Virus record (IMG/VR): IMGVR_UViG_3300025154_000068
Coordinates: 1 to 64,000 of that record
Reading direction: 5' to 3' (one strand)
Length of the DNA: 64,000 nt
Source: a virus
Shown: in pieces, positions 48,745 through 55,837 of the stretch
Layout: each line of letters opens with the position of its first letter
Numbering within the stretch: the first letter of the stretch is position 1
Made by a program: the position numbers and the translations under genes
The notes under the pieces: model-generated
Seen by the model: the letters and a program-made list of their open reading frames with translations, nothing else
What the model was told of the DNA's origin: nothing
Databases searched by the model: none

Positions 48745-49608
48745 TCAGTTGTGGGTGAGCAGAGCGATGCCGGGCTTGGTCTTCCCGGGCATACGCTTGT
48801 AGCGATGCACAACCGCGTAGGTCGAGACCACCACGATGTCAGAAGTGCCGAGGATGTCGCGCCCCACCTCGACAACGGGTTTGCCGTTGTACCAGAGCGC
48901 GATGGCGTTCTTCTTGGCGATGATCGTGGTGTACTTCGGAGGGGTCGCGCTCGATGCGGAGACGCGGTCGCTCTTGCCCCACGGGATGCCGGCGAACTTC
49001 GACAGACCGCCGTTGGCGGCGTCGGTGACGAGCGGGCGCCCCGTCGCGTCCTTGAGCTTGAGCACGTCGGACTCGACCTTGGAGTGCGAAACCATGAGCG
49101 CAATATCGTCGCTCTCGTCGCCCCACTTGGCGCGAGCATCGACAACCGCGTCGTAGTCGAGCGTGCGAGGAGTCGTCGCGCTGTAGATGTCCGTCAGCAT
49201 CGCGGGCAGCGACGCCACGCCGCCAGTGATGGCGAGCCGATCGACGGCCGCGCCGAAGCCACCCAGCAGCTGCTTGGCCGCCTCGACGTAGGGGTCGCCA
49301 GCGCCGGCGAAGCGGGCCCAGTCCGTGGACGAGAACGCCTTGCCGATCTTGACGACGGTCCCCTTCTCGTCTTCCTGCGTGATCTTCTGCGGGGTGAAGG
49401 CGGCTCCGTCGGAGATGGTCTCCCACTCGCCGATGCTCCCGAAGTACGGCACGGTCACTTCCGTGCCGACTTCGTTGATTCCCCCTGGGAACGTGTTGTT
49501 GACGGCCACCGCCCCGGTTCCCCAGAGCGCATTAAGCCCGCCGGCGAACGTGGCCTCAACGGCTTCCACGAGCACCTCGGGCACGACGAGATCAATAAGC
49601 TTCGTCAT
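48745..49608 (-). CDS. Major capsid protein
   Basis: 287 aa with GAAGGG upstream. N-terminal helix, long beta strand GINEVGTEVTVPYFGSIGEW, then AAKQLLGGFGAAVDRLAITG and ALMVSHSKVESDVLKLKDAT show the HK97-fold order (N-arm, E-loop, P-domain, A-domain). Immediately after the protease/scaffold gene. No separate processing site can be seen. Confidence 0.8.
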   Translation of the reverse strand: MTKLIDLVVPEVLVEAVEATFAGGLNALWGTGAVAVNNTFPGGINEVGTEVTVPYFGSIGEWETISDGAAFTPQKITQEDEKGTVVKIGKAFSSTDWARFAGAGDPYVEAAKQLLGGFGAAVDRLAITGGVASLPAMLTDIYSATTPRTLDYDAVVDARAKWGDESDDIALMVSHSKVESDVLKLKDATGRPLVTDAANGGLSKFAGIPWGKSDRVSASSATPPKYTTIIAKKNAIALWYNGKPVVEVGRDILGTSDIVVVSTYAVVHRYKRMPGKTKPGIALLTHN

Positions 49609-49625
49609 CTGTCTTCAATCCCTTC

Positions 49626-51059
49626 TCAGGCCGTGTGCGCCTGGTGTTCGGCCTTGAGAGCCTCGTAGGTCTTCCGATCGGTCCGGTAGAGATCGGCCTT
49701 CTGCTTGTAGGTGAGCTCCGCCCACTTCTTGCCCGCGATCGTGGCGGCGACGCTCTGACCGGTGGCGCTCTCGTCGGTGTTGTTGGTCTTGGAGGCGAGA
49801 GCCTGTTGGACGGGCATGGTCTCGATGTGACCCTTCAGCCACTCAGGATCGCCCAGCCCCTTGTCGCGAAGGGAATTCTCCATCGCCGGGGTGATCTTCT
49901 TGTCGGCGATTCCCTTGGCGATGAGACCGGCGACCTTCGACTCGTTCACGGCCGCCTCGAGCTTGACGATGTCCTTCTGGGCTTCCTCGAGCTTCTTGGC
50001 GGACTCGCTCCAGCCTTCGAGCTTGCCAATGGCCTCGCTGTCGGTCTTGGCTCCGGTCGCATCGAGCACACGCTTGCGCGTCTGCAGTGCGAGGGAGACC
50101 TCGGACACTGCCTCGTCGAGCGAGGCGGTATGGGTCATCGTCTCGAGCGTCTTGAGCACGCTCAACCGGGAGTTGAGCGCGTCGGACACGTCCTTGTCGG
50201 TGGCAGTGGCCATGAGGCCGAGTGCCAAGATGAGAGCGGTGCGTTCCATGGTGGAACCGGCTTTCTCCGTCGCTTGGACGGTGTTGTCTTCCGTGGCACT
50301 CCGCACACGGATCGAATGCGTTCGTTCGTCGCGTGGAGCTGGCCGGCGCGACATGGTGATTGGCTCGTAGGTGCGGTGGACTTCCTCCACCTCGTCAGCG
50401 AGCGTGGCTTCGAGTCCGGTGAGCGAGTAGCCCCGCCGGTACATCTTGCCGTTGAGCTCGTACACGAATACGTCGTCGTAGACCGCCTCGATGTACGGCC
50501 ACTCGTCCGCCACCTTGATCGAGAGCGCCTTGCGGATCGCTCGGCTGATGTCCTCAAAGGACAGACTGGCCTGCAGCTTCACCGAGCGCCGGTCGGCCAC
50601 CAGCGGTTCGATGCCCAGCATTGCCGGGTCATTCGTCAGCGCGATGTTCCGGAGCTCGACGACGCGGCCCGTCTCGACCTCGGCCATGCACCATGGGGAG
50701 AAGTAGCCCCACTCCTTGTCTTCGATTGCCTTGTAAGCAGCAGGTGTCCACTCGATGTTGACGGCCCAGAGTTCGGGCCCGTCGTCGGTTTCGCGAACCT
50801 CGAGGTCGAACCATCCCGCCGCCTTCTGGTGCTGCGGATCCGGGTCCTCGACATCCAACGCGTGCGGCCGAGCGTGGGCGTAGTCGAAGTGCAGCCGAAT
50901 CCCTCGCGCGGTGAATTCCGACATCACCGCTTCGGCCGCCTCGGCGTCGAACACAATGGGGCCGGTATACGATGGATTCACGCCGGCCTTGAAGATGCGA
51001 ATCTCCGAGGGCGGCTTGCCTGCCAGCTTCTTCGCCAGCAAGTAGCGTCGCTTTAGCAT
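49626..51059 (-). CDS. Prohead protease/scaffold, Mu gpI-like
   Basis: 477 aa. ATG 51059 has CGGAG seven bases upstream; a 5-codon longer start would lie inside a terminator hairpin. Residues 1-170 match Mu I-like protease (IRLHFDYAHARPHALD, WGYFSPWCMAEVETGRVVEL). The C-terminal 230 residues are helical, Lys/Glu-rich scaffold (KLEGWSESAKKLEEAQKDIV). An internal ATG at about residue 270 (MERTALILALG) could start a free scaffold, as with Mu gpZ. Confidence 0.75.
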   Translation of the reverse strand: MLKRRYLLAKKLAGKPPSEIRIFKAGVNPSYTGPIVFDAEAAEAVMSEFTARGIRLHFDYAHARPHALDVEDPDPQHQKAAGWFDLEVRETDDGPELWAVNIEWTPAAYKAIEDKEWGYFSPWCMAEVETGRVVELRNIALTNDPAMLGIEPLVADRRSVKLQASLSFEDISRAIRKALSIKVADEWPYIEAVYDDVFVYELNGKMYRRGYSLTGLEATLADEVEEVHRTYEPITMSRRPAPRDERTHSIRVRSATEDNTVQATEKAGSTMERTALILALGLMATATDKDVSDALNSRLSVLKTLETMTHTASLDEAVSEVSLALQTRKRVLDATGAKTDSEAIGKLEGWSESAKKLEEAQKDIVKLEAAVNESKVAGLIAKGIADKKITPAMENSLRDKGLGDPEWLKGHIETMPVQQALASKTNNTDESATGQSVAATIAGKKWAELTYKQKADLYRTDRKTYEALKAEHQAHTA

Positions 51060-51074
51060 TGCAACTCCGGGCAT

Positions 51075-51102
51075 GAAAAAGCCCGCCGGGTCGGGGCGGG
51101 CT
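51075..51102 (-). terminator. Rho-independent terminator between head genes
   Basis: On the minus strand AGCCCGCC (51102-51095) pairs with GGCGGGCT (51087-51080), 8 bp around 7 bases, followed by five T's. It lies after the small gene at 51126 and just before the capsid protease gene, so it can separate packaging from capsid transcription. Confidence 0.75.
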
Positions 51103-51125
51103 CTCAGCGTCAGTTCGTCAGGTGG

Positions 51126-51473
51126 TCAGTAGATGGCGTCGGGGTCGGGCTCTTCTTCAGCCCAGGCCGCGTCTCTCGCGATGATCGCTACGGCATCCGC
51201 AGGGATGTCGGCGTCGGTCGGAGCGTATGTCGAGGTTTCGAGCTGGACTCCGACTCGCCGGGCATGCTGGTCGAGGAAGCGGTGCATGAGCCATGCGCTC
51301 AGCAGGTCGAGTGGGACATCGCCACCGGGCGCCATTCCGACGTCGACCGGAGAGCCGAGCTCCACGCCCGCCCTGACCCGCTCAGCGAGAGGAGTCCGGC
51401 CGGTCACGAGGACGGAACCCTTGTCCGTCCAGCGCACCGTCGTGCCGTCCTCGAACTCCCACTTGTGGATCAC
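51126..51473 (-). CDS. Hypothetical protein after the head-morphogenesis gene
   Basis: 115 aa with GTG start; GGAGG is six bases upstream and the GTGA overlaps the previous stop. It contains a beta hairpin (HKWEFEDGTTVRWTDKGSVL) and LDLLSAWLMHRFLDQHARRV. The end is acidic. No family recognised. Confidence 0.6.
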   Translation of the reverse strand: MIHKWEFEDGTTVRWTDKGSVLVTGRTPLAERVRAGVELGSPVDVGMAPGGDVPLDLLSAWLMHRFLDQHARRVGVQLETSTYAPTDADIPADAVAIIARDAAWAEEEPDPDAIY

Positions 51474-53974
51474 GCGTAGCCTCCAAGACAACCGAGCACC
51501 CACCAGAAGTGCTCGCTGTCTTCACGGTAAGTCCAGAACGGGTCGGTCGCCACTTTTTCTGCTCCCATCGAGAGCAGTTCGGTCGCGTCGGCCTGGTAGA
51601 TCTTCCCGCAGTAGGCGGAGAAGAACTTGTCGGGCTTGGCAACTTCGCTCCACCCGTACGGGATCCCCGTGAGCGCGCTCAGCGGCTTGGCAACCTCGCC
51701 GGCGGTCCGCTTTCCGAGGAATGCAACTGCGGCCTTATGCACCGAAGCGTTGAGCGTCTCGATGGCGTGCCCCCATTCGTGAATCAGGGACCGCAGGTCG
51801 TTGGCGTTGACCCGAGGCGGGGACATCCGGATATCGCAGTAGGCCCGTCCGTTGACGAACCGGATCTGGGCCCGGCCGTCGAGCTTCTTGCTCATCATCG
51901 CGTCGTAGAACGCCTTGGCTCGATCGAGTCCAGGCATCTTGCGGGGCCGATTCGTGACCTTGGCTGTGCCCTTTGCTGAGTCGATGTTCGCGATGTGCCC
52001 AAGGATCGATGCGACTGCGTTGCCATCGTCGCCCTTGAGAAGCTCGCGCACGGACTTGTCCGGGTGGGTCTTGGCCGCTTCGACTACCGCTCTGACGCGA
52101 TCGACGAGAGCCCCGGTCATCGGGCCGTCGTACTTGTCGAGGGCGTGCTTCTTGGCGATTGCCCCGACTTGCTTCGCGGTCATGTCGAGGCCCCGTTCCT
52201 GGGCCGCTCTCCCCCACGCCATCGCACGCGCAGCGTCGCCGTACTTCGAGAATTCCTTCTCCCAGTGCTCGACGGTGTGCTCAGGCTTCGGCCCCGCGCC
52301 CGACTTGGGCTTCGGCCTGGCTTCCGCCTTCTCGGGCTTCGGTGTCCGCTGAACCGGGCGCTTGTCGAGTCGCTTGAGCCTCGCCTCCAGCTCCTTGCGA
52401 ATTTCCGGCGGATACTTCTTCGTGTCCGGCTTCCACTCTGCAGCATCCGGAGTCAGACCGAACCCATCTTGCGACGGTTCCGTCGAGGGAGTCTTGGTGA
52501 TGCCCTTGCGCTCGGCCTGTGACTTGCGGATCGAGCGAACTACACTGCGGCACCCAAAATGCCGAGGGGGGTAGTTCGTCTGCCACCAAGGGTGTTCGGC
52601 CGGAAGGATCGTTCCGTCGGCCTGCTCGCACATCAGCGTCACGCGATTGTCGAGGATCGCGTCGAATTGCCAGAAGGGCCGGACCTTCAGGAGCGCTGGC
52701 TCCGTCATCTGCTGGTGCCGACCTGCGTTGTACGCGAGTTGCACGTTCGTCCGGTAGATGGTATTACCTGTGTACAGACCGTTGATGGTGAAGTAGCCGT
52801 GCGCGGTAGAGAGGTTGAACACATGTCCGCGAAATGGAACGAAGCGACGCGAGGCAACGTGATCGAACTCTATATTTCTGGCCTCAGCATCAAGCGCGTT
52901 GCATTGGAGGTTGGCGCCTCCACTGGATGGGTAGCCTCCGTGATCTCCTCCGAGGGGCTCACACGATCGCTGCGCGATGCCAGAAGACTGCACTTCGCGC
53001 GAGGTGGCAGGCCCTCGCGAGAACGAACCGACCTGCCTAGAGAACAGATCGTTCAGCGATACGTCTCCGGCGAAAGCGCCAACAGTCTTTGCGGCGCGTT
53101 CGGTGTTCACCAGGATACCATCCGGCGCATCGTTGTGTCTACGGGACTCCACTGGCGCAGCGTCGCAGAAGCCGCAACGCTTCGTGACCACGATCAGATG
53201 GCCGCACGCGGCGCAGAATCTAGGAGTCGTAAGGTTGGCCGGTTCGAAGACGTGATCGCTGATTGGATCTCGCAGCGCGGCGAATTGCCCGAAGCTCAGG
53301 TTCCTTGCAGGACGCGCAACATCGACATCGCAATTCCCCCCGTCGCCGTGGAAGTCGTCACTGCGTCCGTGAATCCGTTCAACGTTGCCTACCTGCGCAA
53401 TCGCACCGAAGATCTGCGAGATGGTGGATGGTGGTGCTGTTACGTGATTATCTCCCAGCGTACCAAGGTGCTGTTGCCCACGGTAGCCGATCAGATCGTC
53501 GCCCTCGCGAAGTTGGCCCGCGGCAACCCATCCACGGCGCGTGAGCATTGGGTGATTCGGGGTTGCGGAGAACTTGCGGCCCGACGCGGTGACGACCTCG
53601 ACAAGGGCCCCCTCGAACCACCGTCGATGAGCTGCCCTTATCACCCCTCCGCTCACAAGGGTGTCCCCGGGTAGGCACTCCACCCGCCACGCCGGATTCA
53701 CGACGCTCCCAGCCCAGGCATCGAGGAGCTGCTGACCCACACGTTTCTTGAAGTCGTCCAGCGTCTCGCCGTTGGCAACGGCCCGGTCGAGAGCGAGCAG
53801 GACATCTCGAATCACGTCGGCTTGGGCCACGCCGGCCACGGTGAACGCCTTGCGCTGAGCCCGTTCGTCGAGCAGGTCCCAAACCTTCTTTCGGACCGGA
53901 GTTCGACCGAGCAGCCAAGACGCCGCGGGAGTGAACTCCTCGACGTCGGTGGGTGCGGCCCAGGGTGCGTTCAC
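51470..53974 (-). CDS. Head morphogenesis protein (Mu gpF/SPP1 gp7-like) with intein and HEWGH protease-like tail
   Basis: 834 codons, GTG start overlapping the portal stop. The extein reads WRVE, then after the intein TIYRTNVQLAYNAGRHQQMT and DGTILPAEHPWWQTNYPPRH, with FGCRSVVRSIRK, the gpF/gp7 minor head core. A Lys/Pro-rich linker leads to a C-terminal domain with LIHEWGHAIETLN, a zinc-protease HExxH-type site. The intein lies at 52763-53677. Without it the protein is about 529 aa. Confidence 0.8.
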   Translation of the reverse strand: MNAPWAAPTDVEEFTPAASWLLGRTPVRKKVWDLLDERAQRKAFTVAGVAQADVIRDVLLALDRAVANGETLDDFKKRVGQQLLDAWAGSVVNPAWRVECLPGDTLVSGGVIRAAHRRWFEGALVEVVTASGRKFSATPNHPMLTRRGWVAAGQLREGDDLIGYRGQQHLGTLGDNHVTAPPSTISQIFGAIAQVGNVERIHGRSDDFHGDGGNCDVDVARPARNLSFGQFAALRDPISDHVFEPANLTTPRFCAACGHLIVVTKRCGFCDAAPVESRRHNDAPDGILVNTERAAKTVGAFAGDVSLNDLFSRQVGSFSRGPATSREVQSSGIAQRSCEPLGGDHGGYPSSGGANLQCNALDAEARNIEFDHVASRRFVPFRGHVFNLSTAHGYFTINGLYTGNTIYRTNVQLAYNAGRHQQMTEPALLKVRPFWQFDAILDNRVTLMCEQADGTILPAEHPWWQTNYPPRHFGCRSVVRSIRKSQAERKGITKTPSTEPSQDGFGLTPDAAEWKPDTKKYPPEIRKELEARLKRLDKRPVQRTPKPEKAEARPKPKSGAGPKPEHTVEHWEKEFSKYGDAARAMAWGRAAQERGLDMTAKQVGAIAKKHALDKYDGPMTGALVDRVRAVVEAAKTHPDKSVRELLKGDDGNAVASILGHIANIDSAKGTAKVTNRPRKMPGLDRAKAFYDAMMSKKLDGRAQIRFVNGRAYCDIRMSPPRVNANDLRSLIHEWGHAIETLNASVHKAAVAFLGKRTAGEVAKPLSALTGIPYGWSEVAKPDKFFSAYCGKIYQADATELLSMGAEKVATDPFWTYREDSEHFWWVLGCLGGYA
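52763..53677 (-). mobile_element. Intein in the head morphogenesis gene
   Basis: 305 codons. Block A CLPGDTLVSGG begins at Cys (53677). Block B is SATPNHPML, with GWVAAGQLREGDDLI following. Block F is FRGHVFNLSTAHGYFTINGL, and block G ends YTGN before Thr+1. The next-to-last residue is Gly where His is usual. The middle (about residues 205-410 of the precursor) has no LAGLIDADG or HNH motif in this frame. On the other strand the same bases encode an endonuclease-like gene. Confidence 0.85.
52823..53674 (+). CDS. Antisense endonuclease gene nested in the intein (HTH plus PD-(D/E)XK/Vsr-like)
   Basis: 283 aa on the plus strand, with AGAGAGG (52808-52814) eight bases before ATG (MSAKWNEATRGNVIELYISG). 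Two HTH units (IKRVALEVGASTGWVASVIS; ANSLCGAFGVHQDTIRRIVV) are followed by a nuclease-like domain: VGRFEDVIADWISQRGEL, then NIDIAIPPVAVEVVTAS (D...ExV) and YLRNRTEDLRDGGWWCCYVI. It lies entirely inside the intein's 915 bp, and its stop is at the intein's first codon. The gene looks better as a protein than its complement. It is likely the intein's homing enzyme; specificity is unknown. Confidence 0.75.
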   Translation: MSAKWNEATRGNVIELYISGLSIKRVALEVGASTGWVASVISSEGLTRSLRDARRLHFARGGRPSRERTDLPREQIVQRYVSGESANSLCGAFGVHQDTIRRIVVSTGLHWRSVAEAATLRDHDQMAARGAESRSRKVGRFEDVIADWISQRGELPEAQVPCRTRNIDIAIPPVAVEVVTASVNPFNVAYLRNRTEDLRDGGWWCCYVIISQRTKVLLPTVADQIVALAKLARGNPSTAREHWVIRGCGELAARRGDDLDKGPLEPPSMSCPYHPSAHKGVPG

Positions 53975-55833
53975 AGGTCCTCGACGACAGCGACGCGTCC
54001 CGCGAGCTCCGCCAAGATGGTCGCCTTGTGGGCGAGTTGCTCGAATGCGGCGTTGTCCTTGACCTGCCCATAGTGCTCGGCGAGCTGCGTCCGAAGACGC
54101 TCCGGCCAATCGTCCCCGTCCTCGAGGTCGTCGATGAGCTCGAGCAGCTTCGCCACGTCGGGCTCGATGGCGCGGGCGGTCACCTGGGCAGCGTCGGTTG
54201 CGATGTCGTCAACGAACTGCTGGCCGTTGATGACGCCGGACGCCTTGGCTGGGTCGTCGCCAGAGGCGAGGGTGATAGAGCGCGCCGACAGCTTCGCCTC
54301 AATGATGGGTCCGACGATGCGTGGCACTTCGGCTTGCAGCACCTGGTGGAGCCTTCGCTCAGTTTCCGCCATAGCGTCAGCGACAACCGCGTCCCAGACG
54401 GGACGCCGACGGCTCGCCTTGACGTCTTCCGCATCGTCCTGTGGCTCTGCGTCGTCCCCTTCGTTCGACGCATCCTCGTCACCTCCGAACTGCGGCGGAA
54501 CCGGCGCTGGCTCCGACTCCTCCCACTCTGCCCCTTCCTCAAGAGGCATCCCGAACGTCCGTGCGTACTCGTTCTTGTCCACCGGAGCGCCCAACCCGAG
54601 CCACTTCTTCAGCGCGTCAGCGGCCTTGTCCCACGTGGTGGCGAGTGCTGCAGTGTCCGCCGGCGGTGTCGTGTCGCGCTTCGGCCAAGGGGCCTTGCGT
54701 CCATCGCCGAAGTTGAACGCCGCCCACCACCAGATGAGCTGCGACCGAATCGTCGTGGCGCTGGTCTCGTCGTCGGCGCGGATGATGGCCGCCGCCACCG
54801 CCGAGTGCACCTGCGCAGCGGCGTAGCTCCCGCCCTGAACCTCGGTGGAGAGGTTCTGTCCGAGGATGCGAATCGCGATGGCCGCGTTGGCCATGTTGAT
54901 CTGCGCCTGGAACGTCTCCCAGGTGTCGGCGACAGCTTCGACGAGCTTCAGATCGTAGCCTGGCGGCGTAACGATCGTTGTGTCCCGCCCGAGGTCGGAG
55001 ATGTCGCTCGCGAGCTCGTCGCGGTGCTCCCTGGTCGACCCCTCGTCGGTCGGGAATCCGACGAGCGTGCCCTGCCCGTGGCGCTCCGAATAGCGCCCCC
55101 AGTCGTCCCGGCCGTACTCCTTCAGGAGCCACCAGCGCGATACTGACCGCCACGCTCCTCGCGCCCACGGACGCTTGCTGCCGTACGGCGTGTACAGCAG
55201 CCACGTTCCGTCACCGGGGGTGACCTCGAGCTCGGAGCCGTCCTTCTGCCGAGCGAACCACTTGCGCTTGTCCTGGTCGTACCGAAGCGACGATGGGTGG
55301 ATGACGTCGAAGCCGGGAGTCCCGTCCTCCCGGTGGGGGATGAGTCGGATTCCGCTCGGCTGCTCGACGCGCTCCCACGACGCAATCCGACCGACGCCCA
55401 CACCGAGGATGATGCCCCACTCCATCCACTCGGAGAGGACGTCCTCGGGGACCATGTCCCACCAGTCCTCCTCGAGCTCCTCGAGCGGGGCGTTGGTATC
55501 CTGCTTCGGCGGCTGGAACTCGAGAGGCAGCCCCAGCAAGCCCCGGACGCGCACCTCGCGCAGACACCCGCTCACTCGGTCGTCGGCGAGAATCTCATCG
55601 CACAGCAGAGCGGCAAGCCGGAGGTTGCCGGTGTCCGCCATCGCCTCCGCACGCTTGATGAGCGTGGGCGACCACTCGATTGACGACGAACGGACGGACG
55701 ACTCGATGAACGGCGCAGGTTTCGGGATGCGCGGCACAACAGTCGCAGCGAGCGACACGGCACTGGCGATAGCGAGCACACGCCTCCCCACTTGCGTGAG
55801 AGTCGTCGATGCTCTGGTTCGCCAGTGGGTCAT
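53971..55833 (-). CDS. Portal protein, DUF935/Mu gp29-like
   Basis: 620 aa. Residues 60-350 hold the DUF935 pattern: ALLCDEILADDRVSGCLREV, SEWMEWGIILGVGVGRIASW, HPSSLRYDQDKRKWFARQKD and WRSVSRWWLLKEYGRDDWGR. AAAQVHSAVAAAIIRADDET follows. A long acidic and helical C-terminus (EDASNEGDDAEPQDDAEDVK) precedes the end. It forms the 12-fold DNA channel. The head-morphogenesis gene is coupled by GTGA at its stop. Confidence 0.85.
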   Translation of the reverse strand: MTHWRTRASTTLTQVGRRVLAIASAVSLAATVVPRIPKPAPFIESSVRSSSIEWSPTLIKRAEAMADTGNLRLAALLCDEILADDRVSGCLREVRVRGLLGLPLEFQPPKQDTNAPLEELEEDWWDMVPEDVLSEWMEWGIILGVGVGRIASWERVEQPSGIRLIPHREDGTPGFDVIHPSSLRYDQDKRKWFARQKDGSELEVTPGDGTWLLYTPYGSKRPWARGAWRSVSRWWLLKEYGRDDWGRYSERHGQGTLVGFPTDEGSTREHRDELASDISDLGRDTTIVTPPGYDLKLVEAVADTWETFQAQINMANAAIAIRILGQNLSTEVQGGSYAAAQVHSAVAAAIIRADDETSATTIRSQLIWWWAAFNFGDGRKAPWPKRDTTPPADTAALATTWDKAADALKKWLGLGAPVDKNEYARTFGMPLEEGAEWEESEPAPVPPQFGGDEDASNEGDDAEPQDDAEDVKASRRRPVWDAVVADAMAETERRLHQVLQAEVPRIVGPIIEAKLSARSITLASGDDPAKASGVINGQQFVDDIATDAAQVTARAIEPDVAKLLELIDDLEDGDDWPERLRTQLAEHYGQVKDNAAFEQLAHKATILAELAGRVAVVEDL

Positions 55834-55837
55834 TCGG

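Noticed and set aside
49635-51056. 473-codon plus-strand open frame
   Set aside because: Antisense of the protease/scaffold gene; composition typical of a shadow.
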